A stretch of DNA of 64,000 nucleotides from JAWRCU01 sp033542235. GTDB taxonomy: Bacteria; Pseudomonadota; Alphaproteobacteria; Rhizobiales; Rhizobiaceae. Location: the NCBI RefSeq assembly GCF_033542235.1, contig NZ_JAWRCU010000010.1:124001-188000 (forward strand). Reading direction: 5' to 3'. Shown here piece after piece: positions 16,723 through 25,769 of this stretch. Position numbers and translations under genes: made by a program. The number at the start of each line of letters is the position of its first letter. Position 1 is the stretch's first letter. The notes under the pieces are model-generated. The model saw only the letters and a list, made by a program, of their open reading frames with translations. It did not search any database and was not told the origin of the DNA.

Positions 16723-17919
16723 TCATGCTGCGGTGGAGGCCAGGTCAGGGGCCTCGCTGGGATGGCGATTCGTCGGCGCCGGGCCTCGCCCGCCGCCCTC
16801 TTCCGGCGCGTGGCTCACCACGCTCGCCGCCTCGGGCGATCCCGGGCTCACCGCCATCGGACAGGCGAAGCCGGGGACCACCGCAAGGTCGTAGAGCTCG
16901 GATACCGGACCGTCGATGCGGAACCAATCGACGCAGCTTCGTGTCTCGAGGTCGATCACCTGGACGCCGCACCAGGGCTCGGAGTCGGCAGCCGCCAGGC
17001 GCTCGTCCAGCGCCAACCCCTCGAAGCGCTTGTAGCGCGGCTTGGAAAGCCCGACGAAGGCGTAGCGGCCATGGAAGGCAAGCCCGCGCAGGAAGCCCGG
17101 GCAGAAGACGACCGGCTCGAACCTGCCCTTGCCGCCGCCTTTCGGCAGTTCCACGAAGCCGAGCTCGCCGGTGCCGGCATTGAGCAGCCACAGCGCGCCG
17201 CGGTGAAGGCGCGGCGAATGCGGCATGGAGAGCCCGTCGCACACGACCTCCCCGGTCCTGACGTCGACGACCACGCCGCCATCGGCGCGCCGGTCGCGCC
17301 AGCCGTCGATCGTGTCGGAGCGGCTCACCGCCGTCACATAGGCCGGCTCGCCGTCTTTCATGGCAAGGCCGTTCAGATGGCAGCGGTCCTCGTCCACCAG
17401 CGCCGAGATGAAGGGCGGTCGCCACAGCTCCTCGAAGCTGTAGCGGGCGGACAAGGTGGCGAGGCAGTTGTAGCGGGTGTTGACGAATAGGGGGCGGCCG
17501 GCTGCGTCGACGCCGACGTCATGCGCGTCGAGCTCGCCGGTGATGTGCACCGTGCGCGGCAGGTAGCAGGCATCGAAGATCCGGTTGGCGCGCTGGTCGG
17601 GCTCGAGCGTGTTGACGAAGCGGATCAGGTGGAAGCCGGCCGCCAGCACCAGCGATCCATCCGGGCCATGGGCAAGTCCCATCGGCCGCAAAATGCTGGT
17701 CTGATGGACGTTGAGCCCGCCGGTCGCGGGATTGCGGCCGATGAAATAGAGGAGGTTGGACTGGTAGGAGGTGACGGCCAGCGCGACATCGAGCGCCCGC
17801 AGCTTCGCTACGAGGCCGCCCGACATGGAATAGCTTGTCTCCGGCGCGCCGCGCTCCGCCGCTCCGCCGGCCCCATGCCCGGAATCGCTCACGGCTTCGC
17901 GGCTATCGCTCCCGCCCAT
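16723..17919 (-). CDS. TIGR03032-family protein (DUF4915), unknown function
   Basis: Matches the TIGR03032 pattern: TSYQSNLLYFIG, LNVHQTSILRPMGLA, HDVGVDAAGRPLFVNTRYNCLATL, WRPPFISALVDEDRCHLNGLAM, DTIDGWRDRRADGGVVVD and SMPHSPRLH. The repeated short beta segments suggest a propeller-like fold. There is no signal peptide, so it is probably cytoplasmic. Start ATG 17919 is preferred; TTG 17952 and ATG 17826 are alternatives, and the first about 40 residues are low-complexity Gly/Ser/Glu. The Pro/Gly-rich tail (about 365-398) is also low complexity. It ends 15 bp before the autotransporter gene, so a helper or modifying role for the adhesin is a fair guess. No activity is known to me. Confidence 0.85.
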   Translation of the reverse strand: MGGSDSREAVSDSGHGAGGAAERGAPETSYSMSGGLVAKLRALDVALAVTSYQSNLLYFIGRNPATGGLNVHQTSILRPMGLAHGPDGSLVLAAGFHLIRFVNTLEPDQRANRIFDACYLPRTVHITGELDAHDVGVDAAGRPLFVNTRYNCLATLSARYSFEELWRPPFISALVDEDRCHLNGLAMKDGEPAYVTAVSRSDTIDGWRDRRADGGVVVDVRTGEVVCDGLSMPHSPRLHRGALWLLNAGTGELGFVELPKGGGKGRFEPVVFCPGFLRGLAFHGRYAFVGLSKPRYKRFEGLALDERLAAADSEPWCGVQVIDLETRSCVDWFRIDGPVSELYDLAVVPGFACPMAVSPGSPEAASVVSHAPEEGGGRGPAPTNRHPSEAPDLASTAA

Positions 17920-18141
17920 CCCGCCACCCAGTATGGAAACCCCGGATCCCAACTCAGCTGGTACGAGAGCGAAGCCCGGGCCGCCGGCCGCCGCCCGCTA
18001 GAATTGGTGCCCGGTTTTCCATCTGGACTGAACGAAAGAACATGCCCGCCTCGCTCGACGATCGAGAAATGTCCCGTCGGCTAGCAGGCAATTGTTTGCA
18101 CAGTATTTGAAGATCGCCGGAATGCCGGCTCCAGGGGCTGA

Positions 18142-19722
18142 TTATGACTGCGTTCCGATTTTTCTCAGAACATGAGCGGGAATTGCTTGCTCGCCGTGCA
18201 GCCTCGTCACATGCGCGATCAGACCATGCATGACGTTCGCGCGTTCATGCTCCGCGATGAGGTGGCGCGCCGACGTGAAGTAGAGATATTCGATCGCGCT
18301 GAGGGCGCCGGCGGGGCCAGCCGCAGCTAGTGCTTGCGCCGACGCCGCGGGCAATTCCTGATCTGCCGCCGCGATCGTCCAGCCGACCATCAAGGCGATC
18401 TCGGGCGGGCAACGCGCACCCATGTTGACGATATCTGCGGCAGCAGCGTCGAGCGCCACGCGGTCTCCGGCCGCGAGCAGTGCGAGGCATTTCAGCACCC
18501 TCATATGCAAATGAAACGCCGGACCTGGTTCGGCCATCTCGATGCCGCGATCGAAGAATTGGACAGCCTCATTGAAACGTCCGCGCGCGTAGCGCAGCTG
18601 CCCCAAAATGGGCAAGGCGGCGGCATATTCCGCGGTTCGGGCGAAGGCGCGCTCGGCAATGTCCTCCGCCAGTTCGATATGGCCCCGGTTGATGAAGTAC
18701 AGCAGCTTGGCGGCTGCCAGCATCAGCAGCGGATTGTGCTCGATGGCGGGCAGCACCTCCAGCACGGTGGCATCGATTTCGCTTTCTATGCGCTCGCGTT
18801 CTTCCAGGCTCATCCCGCCGAACGGACTTGTCAGGACGAGGCGCGCGAACAGATGCATGCACCATTGCAGGGCGATGTCCGGATTGAGGGGATCCTGCGC
18901 GCGATCCTTGCGCAGTTGCTCGCCGCTTGCCAGCCACTGCGGATTTGAGGTCGATAGCAAGTTCGAGGCCTTGTGGAGTCGCATCTCGAGCGGTTCGTCC
19001 GCGGGAGTGCCGAGACCGGTGGAGGCTTCGGCGAGGGCCTGCCGCAGGGCATCGATGACGCCGTTCGCCACCCGGATCGCCTCGCTCGTGAACGATGTGG
19101 CGTCCGACATGTCGAGTTGGAGCCGGAAAGCCCTGACGATCCGCTTTGAAGGCATTTCTCGCAAGGTGGCTACACAATCGAGGCGCCCGTTGTCGGCCTG
19201 AAAGTTCACCTGCAGGAAATAGTGCAGCTTGTCGGTGGCGACGGGGGACCAGTTCTCGGCAACGACGACCTTATGGCCGAAGCCAACGCCGGCGGCGACT
19301 GTGTCGCGAAGCTGACCCAGCAAGGATGAGGCCTGCTGTCTGAAGGCGTGTCCTTGCGGTCCGAAAGCCGCCCCGATGATCAGGAACCCATCGATCGGCA
19401 CCGCCCTGGACGGCGCAGCAATCCAGACATAACCCTCGCCATATTGCGTGGCTATATACTGTGGCGTCTTCTTGTTGTCGCCAAGCTTCGCTCGCAGCCG
19501 GTTGACCAGGAAATCGATGTAGCGGTCCGATCTGTCCGCTTCCGAAGCGATCTCATCGAGCAGCCGGCTGCGGCGCATGAGGCGACGCGGGTTGCCGGTG
19601 AAGGCGAGGAGCAGCGCACGCTCGTTTCTGGTGAACTGAATCGTCTGCCCGTTGCGGCGCGCGGAGAGGCACGTTTCGTCGAGGATCAGATCCCCAAAGC
19701 TGAGATTTTGTGCCTTTCCCAT
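18142..19722 (-). CDS. OmpR/HilA-type winged-helix regulator with helical repeat domain
   Basis: A 526-residue protein. The N-terminal OmpR/PhoB-type winged helix is at about 5-105 (FTRNERALLLAF, RSRLLDEIASEADRSDRYIDFLVNRLRAKLGD, YIATQYGEGYVW). A middle domain (110-240) and a TPR-like helical domain (about 260-520) follow. No receiver domain and no transmembrane segment were seen, so it resembles HilA-like soluble activators. The ribosome site GAGGGGAGAG precedes ATG 19722. It lies upstream, same strand, of the TIGR03032 and autotransporter genes with a 222-bp gap, so it is a good candidate for their regulator. Confidence 0.85.
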   Translation of the reverse strand: MGKAQNLSFGDLILDETCLSARRNGQTIQFTRNERALLLAFTGNPRRLMRRSRLLDEIASEADRSDRYIDFLVNRLRAKLGDNKKTPQYIATQYGEGYVWIAAPSRAVPIDGFLIIGAAFGPQGHAFRQQASSLLGQLRDTVAAGVGFGHKVVVAENWSPVATDKLHYFLQVNFQADNGRLDCVATLREMPSKRIVRAFRLQLDMSDATSFTSEAIRVANGVIDALRQALAEASTGLGTPADEPLEMRLHKASNLLSTSNPQWLASGEQLRKDRAQDPLNPDIALQWCMHLFARLVLTSPFGGMSLEERERIESEIDATVLEVLPAIEHNPLLMLAAAKLLYFINRGHIELAEDIAERAFARTAEYAAALPILGQLRYARGRFNEAVQFFDRGIEMAEPGPAFHLHMRVLKCLALLAAGDRVALDAAAADIVNMGARCPPEIALMVGWTIAAADQELPAASAQALAAAGPAGALSAIEYLYFTSARHLIAEHERANVMHGLIAHVTRLHGEQAIPAHVLRKIGTQS

Positions 19723-20145
19723 CTCTCCCCTCTGCGAAGGTCAACCCGTTTCCGACACGATGCGCCCCAGCTCGAGCACCTTCCGCAACATCGAACCGGC
19801 CTGCCTGTTCGAACGACACGGCACGCTGAATCCTCATGCATCAACCGAGGCCGTCGTGTGGACAAGCAGTACAAATTTATTATGACGCACGCTGTTGCTG
19901 CGAGGCAACAGCTGGCGCAGAGGCGCCGAGGTCCGCTCCAAGCCTTCCTCTGTAACGAGCAGATTCACATGGTGATGTTGCGGGCCATCGGTCCGCGGCT
20001 GCATATATAGTCGTAGAGGCATCGACCCTCGCCCGGACCTGCTGTGAGTACCCGCCAATCATGTAATCCAAGTCGAGAATAGGCCGAGCTAGAAAGGCCC
20101 ACCTCACCCCCGCGCTGTATTTGTCAGAACCGAAAGGCTTGAAAC
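19723..20145. other. 423-bp intergenic region
   Basis: Divergent spacer between the regulator and the glutathione transferase. No credible coding frame was seen. It holds a perfect 8-bp hairpin (GCTGTTGC-TGCGAG-GCAACAGC, 19891-19912) and an AT-richer run (ACAAATTTATTATGAC) just before it. Both promoters presumably lie here, but no clear -35/-10 pair stands out. Confidence 0.5.
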
Positions 20146-20868
20146 ATGATCGATCTCTATTACTGGCCGACGCCCAACGGCAAGAAGGTCTCGATCTTCC
20201 TGGAAGAGACGGGAACGCCCTACAGGCTCATCCCGCTCAACATCGGCCGCGGCGATCAGTTCAAGTCGGAGTTCCTGAAGCTCAATCCCAACCACCGCAT
20301 GCCGGCGATGGTCGACAACGAGCCCGAGGACGGCGGTGCGCCGATCAGCGTCTTCGAGTCGGGTGCGATCCTGTTCTATCTCGCCGAAAAAACCGGCAAG
20401 CTTTGGCCACAAGACCTGCGCACAAAATACGACGTCGCCCAATGGGTGATCTGGCAGGTGGCGAACCAGGGACCGAAGCTCGGCGAGGTCGGCCATTTCC
20501 GCCGGTTGGGCGATCGGGAGGGCGACCAGTCCTATGCAGTGCGCCGCTTCACGGATGAGGCGAACCGCCTCTATGGCGTGCTCAACATGCGGCTTCGCGA
20601 CCGTCGCTATATCGTCGGCGACCAATTCACCATCGCCGATGTCATCAGCTATCCATGGACCGTTGGATGGCAGGCCCAGGGCCAGGACATCGACGACTTC
20701 AAGCATTTCAAGCGCTGGTTCCAGGAGGTCGGCGCGAGGCCGGGCGTGCAGCGCGGTCTCGCCGTCGGGGCGGATCTCTCCACCGACAACAGCAAACTAT
20801 CGCCCGAGGAGCAGGAGCGCATCCGCAAGATCCTTTACAACCAGCGTGCGCTGCCAGTCCCGGACTGA
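20146..20868 (+). CDS. glutathione S-transferase family protein (YfcG/YghU-like)
   Basis: A 240-residue cytosolic GST. The N-terminal thioredoxin-like domain is at about 1-85 (MIDLYYWPTPNGKKVSIFLEE, NHRMPAMVD, FESGAILFYLAEKTG with the glutathione-binding Glu-Ser). The C-terminal helical domain ends with RYIVGDQFTIADVISYPW. The TPNGKKV start is typical of the Nu-class group with disulfide reductase activity. The ribosome site AAAGG is 7-8 bases ahead. It is followed 21 bp later by an SDR gene on the same strand, so they may be cotranscribed. Confidence 0.9.
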   Translation: MIDLYYWPTPNGKKVSIFLEETGTPYRLIPLNIGRGDQFKSEFLKLNPNHRMPAMVDNEPEDGGAPISVFESGAILFYLAEKTGKLWPQDLRTKYDVAQWVIWQVANQGPKLGEVGHFRRLGDREGDQSYAVRRFTDEANRLYGVLNMRLRDRRYIVGDQFTIADVISYPWTVGWQAQGQDIDDFKHFKRWFQEVGARPGVQRGLAVGADLSTDNSKLSPEEQERIRKILYNQRALPVPD

Positions 20869-20889
20869 ACGCAAACCGGAGGACATGCC

Positions 20890-21579
20890 ATGACAACCGA
20901 AGTTGCCGTCATCGCGGGCGCGGGATCGGGGCTGAGCGCCTCGCTAGCGAGGCTGCTCACGCGCGAAGGCCTTCGCGTGGTGCTCGCGGCCCGCGACATA
21001 GCCAAGCTCGATCCGCTGATCGCCGAAACGGGCGCCGAGCCAATCGCAACCGATGTCTCGGATCCTGCCTCGGTAGAGAACCTCTTCGCGGCGGCCGACA
21101 AGCTTGGCCGGTTGTCGATCGCGGTCTTCAATGCCAGTGGTCGAGTCCGTGGACCAATTGCAGAGCTCGACCCCGAAAGCGTGAGGCAGGCTCTCATGGT
21201 CGGAGCCTTCGGCGGATTTCTTGTCGGGCAGCAGGCGGCGCGCCGTCTGCTGGCCCGCGGCTCCGGTTCGATCCTGTTTACCGGCGCGTCGGCGAGCGTC
21301 AAAGGCTTCGCGAACTCAGCCGGCTTCGCCATGCCGAAATTCGGATTGCGCGGTCTCGCGCAATCGATGGCGCGCGAGCTTGCGCCGAAGAACATCCACG
21401 TCGCACATTTCGTCATCGACGGCGGCATCGCTTCGGCCAGCCGTCCCTCGTCCGCCGAAACTCCGGATCGATGGCTGTCGCCCGATGCGATTGCCGAGAC
21501 CTATCTTGCTATCCATCGACAGCATCGCAGCGCATGGACCTGGGAGGTCGAGCTCAGGCCGTGGGTGGAGAGCTTCTGA
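20890..21579 (+). CDS. SDR-family protein with Phe replacing the catalytic Tyr
   Basis: A 229-residue short-chain dehydrogenase fold. The cofactor motif is AGAGSGLSAS, NASG stands in for NNAG at 81-84, and Ser134 is in TGASAS. The usual YxxxK reads Phe146-AMP-Lys150, so the proton-donating Tyr is absent. Lys and Ser remain. It may bind NAD(P) with weakened or different chemistry, or serve a non-redox role. The ribosome site CCGGAGG is upstream. It is paired with a GST gene. Confidence 0.85.
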   Translation: MTTEVAVIAGAGSGLSASLARLLTREGLRVVLAARDIAKLDPLIAETGAEPIATDVSDPASVENLFAAADKLGRLSIAVFNASGRVRGPIAELDPESVRQALMVGAFGGFLVGQQAARRLLARGSGSILFTGASASVKGFANSAGFAMPKFGLRGLAQSMARELAPKNIHVAHFVIDGGIASASRPSSAETPDRWLSPDAIAETYLAIHRQHRSAWTWEVELRPWVESF

Positions 21580-21709
21580 CTGGGGTAGCACATTGAATTG
21601 CGAAGCTGCTGTGGGAACTCACAAGCGTCGGCGGCAGGACATTGATTACGCGCCGAACCTTATCTTGCAGCCGTGGCGTAGGGTTTCTTCCCGCAAGGTT
21701 GCGCTCTTC

Positions 21710-21913
21710 ATGTACCCCTCATCCGTCGCCTTCGGCGCCACCTTCTCCCACAAGGGGAGAAGGGGAGTTTGGCATTTAGTTCACCGCAAATCGCCGACTT
21801 CGAAGATTTGCGGAGACGCATAATGCAACGCGTCCCCTTCTCCCCCTGTGGGAGAAGGTGGCTCGGCGCTTTAGCGCCGAGACGGATGAGGGGTGCGCGG
21901 CAGAGCGCGGCGG
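21710..21913. repeat. palindromic repeat family 3, copy A
   Basis: Inverted repeat with outer arms ACCCCTCATCCGTC / GACGGATGAGGGGT, GC-clamp arms GGCGCC, and inner arms CACCTTCTCCCAC / GTGGGAGAAGGTG. The centre contains TTTGGCATTTAG and CGCAAATCGCCGAC, shared with the copy at 33536-33763. It lies between the SDR and sulfate-binding-protein genes; the remainder of this 520-bp gap shows no gene. Confidence 0.9.
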
Positions 21914-22100
21914 TATCAGACCAAGCGCCGCTCCGATCCTACCGCACCAGCCGCCGAAGAATGAGAAAATTAAATTCTCTTACCTTTGTTTCTCCCGGAA
22001 CAGAATTTCAACTGGCGGGAAACACCGCGGCTCATATCTCTCTGATCCAACTGCGCCGGCGATTATGGTCGCCCGGCATTTCGTGTCTCAGGAGATCTTC

Positions 22101-23087
22101 ATGAATCGCCTTTCGATCGCCGCCGCCGCGGTCGCGCTGCTTTTGTCCTGGCCTGCACATGCGCAGTCGCCCGACAACATTCTCAACGCCTCTTACGACG
22201 TCTCTCGCGAGCTGTTTGCCGCGATCGACAAGGCTTTCGTCGACAAGAATCCCGGCAAGACCGTCAACCAGACGCATGCGGGCTCCTCGAAGCAGGCGCG
22301 ATCGATCCTGGAAGGTCTTGCCGCAGATGTCGTCACCTTCAACCAGGTGACCGATATCGACGCGCTGGTGAAGGGCGGGTTTGTTTCCGACGACTGGCAG
22401 AGCGAGTTCCCGAACAAGGCTTCGCCGTTCTATTCGTTTCCCACCTTCATCGTGCGGGCCGGTAACCCCAAGGGAATCAAGGACTGGAGCGATCTCGTCC
22501 GCGACGATGTCGCGGTCGTCTTCCCCAACCCCAAGACTTCCGGCAATGCGCGCTACACCTATCTCGCCGCGACCGCCTACGCCAAGGAGGCTTTCAACAA
22601 CGATCCGGCGAAGGTTCAGGAATTCATCAAGAAGCTGTTCGACCACGTGCCAGTGTTCGACACCGGCGGCCGCGCCGCGACGACGACATTCGTCGAACGT
22701 GAGATCGGCGATGTCCTGATCACCTTCGAGACCGAGACGCGCGGCATCGAGAAGGAGTTTGGCAAGGACAATTTCGAGATCGTGGTGCCGTCGATCAGCC
22801 TGCTCGCCGAATTCCCGGTCGCGATCGTCGACAAGGTCGTGGACCAGCGCGGCTCGCGCGACTTCGCGAAATCCTATCTGGAATTCCTCTACTCGCCCGA
22901 GGGCCAGCGCATCATCGCCGAATTCGGCAACCGCGTGAACGATCCGGCCGTCGCCGCCGAGTTCAAGGATCAGTTCCCGGACGTGCGGCTAGTCACCGTC
23001 GAGGACGTGTTCGGCGGCTGGGAGAAGGTGCAGAAGGAACACTTCGCCGAGGGCGGGCTGCTCGACCAGATCTACGCCGGGCGCTGA
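22101..23087 (+). CDS. sulfate/thiosulfate-binding periplasmic protein (Sbp/CysP-like), orphan
   Basis: A 328-residue receptor. The Sec signal peptide MNRLSIAAAAVALLLSWPAHA is cleaved near residue 22. The body is a type II binding fold with sulfate-family marks: NASYDVSRELFAAIDKAF, THAGSSKQARSILEGLAADVVTFNQVTDID, PNPKTSGNARYTYLAA and FPVAIVDKVVDQRG. ATG 22101 has CAGGAG upstream; the frame extends further 5' only into repeat 3A. No permease or ATPase genes are adjacent, so it must use a transporter encoded elsewhere or act as a sensor. Confidence 0.92.
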   Translation: MNRLSIAAAAVALLLSWPAHAQSPDNILNASYDVSRELFAAIDKAFVDKNPGKTVNQTHAGSSKQARSILEGLAADVVTFNQVTDIDALVKGGFVSDDWQSEFPNKASPFYSFPTFIVRAGNPKGIKDWSDLVRDDVAVVFPNPKTSGNARYTYLAATAYAKEAFNNDPAKVQEFIKKLFDHVPVFDTGGRAATTTFVEREIGDVLITFETETRGIEKEFGKDNFEIVVPSISLLAEFPVAIVDKVVDQRGSRDFAKSYLEFLYSPEGQRIIAEFGNRVNDPAVAAEFKDQFPDVRLVTVEDVFGGWEKVQKEHFAEGGLLDQIYAGR

Positions 23088-23120
23088 GTTCGACCATTTG
23101 AGCCGCTGCACGGGGGGGCC

Positions 23121-23210
23121 GGTTGGCCGCCGGGGACAGTTTACTTTTTGCCGCAGAAAGGCACCGTATACCGTAGAGGTGGCGCTCGCGGCAAAAAGTA
23201 AACTGTCCCC
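23121..23210. repeat. palindromic repeat family 4, copy A (GGGGACAGTTTAC element)
   Basis: Perfect 23-bp inverted repeats (23132-23154 and 23188-23210) starting GGGGACAGTTTAC and ending TTTGCCGC, separated by 33 bp. The left arm extends outward by GGTTGGCCGCC, giving a 34-bp segment also found, inverted, at 57514-57547. The GGGGACAG termini resemble the palindromes mobilised by RAYT (REP-associated tyrosine) transposases. It sits immediately before guanine deaminase. Confidence 0.9.
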
Positions 23211-23234
23211 TGGAGCCCCACGAGAGCAGCAGCA

Positions 23235-24674
23235 GTGAGCGACGCACCAAGACACTCCTCGGATACGCGAACGGGCGAGACAATTCAGCTGAGGGGCAAG
23301 ACACTGCTCGCGTCGGGCTTTCATATGCCGGCACGCGGCTCGGTCGGTGAGCTCGAAAATGCGCTGATCTTGGTCGCCGAGGACGGCACCATAGCGTCCG
23401 TGCTTCGGCCGCAGGACCCGGCCTATGATGCCGAGCTGAAGGCCGCCCGCAAAGCAGGTAGGCTGGCGACCCTGCCGAACGGCTTCTATCTCCTGCCTGG
23501 CCTCGTCGACCTGCACGTGCACGCGCCGCAATATCCCCAGCTCGGTCAGGCGCTCGACGTGCCTCTCGAGATCTGGCTGCACAGATACACCTTCCCGCTC
23601 GAGGCGCGCTATGCCGACGCCGCCTTCGCAAAGCGATCCTACGAGCTGCTCGTCCGGGACCTGTTGGCCAACGGCACCACCACAGCGCTCTATTTCGCCA
23701 CGATCCATCAGGACGCGACCCGCATCCTCGTCGACACATGCCTCGAACAGGGTCAGCGGGCACTGGTCGGCAAGGTGGCGATGGACAATCCCGGGGAGTG
23801 TCCGGACTATTATCGCGACGTGTCCGCCGACGCGGCGATCGACGGCACGAGGGTACTGATCGACTATGTGCGCACGCATCCCAGCAATGCCGAAGGCCTG
23901 GTCAAGCCTGTGGTCACACCGCGCTTCATTCCCGCCTGCAGCGACGCTGCGCTCGAGGGGCTAGGGGCGCTGGCGGCAGAGTGCGGGTGCCATGTCCAGA
24001 CCCATTGCTCGGAAAGCGACTGGGAGCATAGCTACGTGCTGCAGCGGCACGGCATGAGCGACACGGAGAGCCTCGACCGCTTCGGCCTGCTCGGACGCAG
24101 GAGCGTGCTCGCCCATGCCGGCTTCATCACCGAAAAGGACATGGAGATCATCGCTCTGAAGCGGTCGGCCGTCGCCCATTGTCCGCTGTCCAACGCCTAT
24201 TTCGGCGGCGCGGTGTTCCCCTTGAAGGCTGCATTGGAAAAAGCGCTCAATGTCGGTCTTGGAACCGACATCTCCGGCGGTCCCAGCGCCTCGCTCTTCG
24301 ATGCCATGCGCACCGCGATCATGGCCTCGCGCATGCTGGAGAGCGGGATCGAACCGGACCTGCCGGCGCACGAGCGCAGCCGCCGCAAGGGAGCGCGGAT
24401 CGATTTCCGCGACGCCTTCTACCTGGCAACCACCGGAGGCGGCATATCGATCGATCTTCCGATCGGCAGGTTTGCGCCGGGATGTCATTTCGACGCGATT
24501 GCGATCGACGCCAAAGCCGAGCACGGCACGATCCGGCTCTTGGACGATCTCGACCGCGGCGAGGCCATCCTGCAGAAGATCGTCTACACGGCCTCGAAGC
24601 CCAACATCGCCGCAGTCTGGGTCGCCGGACGCCAAGTGAGCTCTTCTTTGACGTCTACGATGGGTTCGGAGTGA
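23235..24674 (+). CDS. guaD: guanine deaminase
   Basis: Converts guanine to xanthine and ammonia; an amidohydrolase using zinc. Metal and catalytic marks are GLVDLHVHAPQYPQ (H94, H96), HVQTHCSES (His), LAHAGF (His), and LGTDISGGP (Asp). The protein is 479 residues, the normal guaD size. GTG 23235 is the start, with only a weak ribosome site. It overlaps the convergent nucleoside hydrolase by 20 bp, so both belong to purine salvage. A palindromic repeat lies within its 5' region. Confidence 0.9.
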   Translation: MSDAPRHSSDTRTGETIQLRGKTLLASGFHMPARGSVGELENALILVAEDGTIASVLRPQDPAYDAELKAARKAGRLATLPNGFYLLPGLVDLHVHAPQYPQLGQALDVPLEIWLHRYTFPLEARYADAAFAKRSYELLVRDLLANGTTTALYFATIHQDATRILVDTCLEQGQRALVGKVAMDNPGECPDYYRDVSADAAIDGTRVLIDYVRTHPSNAEGLVKPVVTPRFIPACSDAALEGLGALAAECGCHVQTHCSESDWEHSYVLQRHGMSDTESLDRFGLLGRRSVLAHAGFITEKDMEIIALKRSAVAHCPLSNAYFGGAVFPLKAALEKALNVGLGTDISGGPSASLFDAMRTAIMASRMLESGIEPDLPAHERSRRKGARIDFRDAFYLATTGGGISIDLPIGRFAPGCHFDAIAIDAKAEHGTIRLLDDLDRGEAILQKIVYTASKPNIAAVWVAGRQVSSSLTSTMGSE

Positions 24675-25611
24675 AAGCGATGGAGGCCTGATAAAGCGCG
24701 ACGAGTCGATCCAGCCTGGCTTCCTCGACCAGCGTCACCATCGGCGTGCCGAGCCGGCCCGACGGGTCGACCACGGTCATGCCGCGCGTGATGCCGGGTT
24801 GAAGCGAGACATCGACGGAGGCGCACAGCGATTTCGTGATGATCCCTGGTTCCACGACCACAGCGCCTGCGAAAGGATCGACGAAGCGGAAGTTGTCGCC
24901 GTCGCCGTACTCGGTGATCGTCTGCCTCGCATGCCAAGCGAGCGCCTTCGAAAACACCTTTTGCGGCCCGTCCGGGATCGACTCGAACAGCGCATCGACC
25001 TCGGCCCCTGAAAGACAGTGTGTGACGCAGGGCTCCCACGGCACGACGACAGTTTCGATCTCGGCGGCAAAGACGACGCTGGCCGCTTCGGGATCGGCGT
25101 AGATGTTGAATTCCGCGCCCGGCGTCACATTGCCCCGGCCGTAGACGGTACCTCCCATGATGGTGAGCTGTCCGATGCCGCGCACGATGTCGGGATCTGT
25201 CCGAAGGGCGAGCGCGAGATTGGTCAGCGGCCCGATCGCCAGTATGTCGACCTTCTCGCCGCCAGCCGCTGCTCCCTGGAGCATGTTGACGAGAAATCCG
25301 ACCGCATCCTCGCCTGCAGGCCTCGATGTCCTTGCCGGACGCGGCGCGCCGCCAAGCCCGTCCTCGCCATGGATGTGCCGCGCGTCGATCACCGGCTGGT
25401 TGAGCGGCTTTTCCGCGCCCTTGTGCACGGGGATGTCGGCACAGGCAATGGCGAGTGTCGCCAGCATGTTTTCGGTGGCTGCATCGACGCCGACATTGCC
25501 GAACACGGTGGTTATGGCATCAGGCGCCCGGCCGGCGGCAATGAGCAGAAGCAGCGTCTGAGCGTCGTCCACGCCGCCGTCGGTATCAAGGACAAGTCTG
25601 TTGGACGCCAC
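24655..25611 (-). CDS. nucleoside hydrolase (IunH-like)
   Basis: Hydrolyses ribonucleosides to base and ribose in the cytoplasm, using a calcium site. The N-terminal signature is D9-TDGGVDD16 (usually DTDPGxDD, so Pro is Gly here). Further marks are GNVGVDAATEN, LAIGPLTNLALAL, GAEFNIYADPEAA and the terminal DVSLQPGITRGMTVVD. GTG 25611 with AAGGTGG ahead is the start. It converges with guaD, overlapping its last 20 bp; together they would feed purine bases to xanthine. Confidence 0.9.
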   Translation of the reverse strand: MASNRLVLDTDGGVDDAQTLLLLIAAGRAPDAITTVFGNVGVDAATENMLATLAIACADIPVHKGAEKPLNQPVIDARHIHGEDGLGGAPRPARTSRPAGEDAVGFLVNMLQGAAAGGEKVDILAIGPLTNLALALRTDPDIVRGIGQLTIMGGTVYGRGNVTPGAEFNIYADPEAASVVFAAEIETVVVPWEPCVTHCLSGAEVDALFESIPDGPQKVFSKALAWHARQTITEYGDGDNFRFVDPFAGAVVVEPGIITKSLCASVDVSLQPGITRGMTVVDPSGRLGTPMVTLVEEARLDRLVALYQASIAFTPNPS

Positions 25612-25769
25612 TCATGCCACCTTTCTTCATCTCTCCATGCACTCCCACCAGTCCTGCAGGCTTGCGGGTACACACTGCGGCTGAAAAGTCGATCCTCGCC
25701 GTACCAACGGTAGTGCCTCCACAAACGAGTTCAGCCGAAACCCTAAAATGTGGGTTGGAGGGTCTACAG

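Noticed and set aside
19891..19912. Perfect 8-bp hairpin in the spacer before the GST gene as a terminator
   Set aside because: No T-run follows on either strand and no gene ends next to it; left as an unexplained hairpin within the spacer note.
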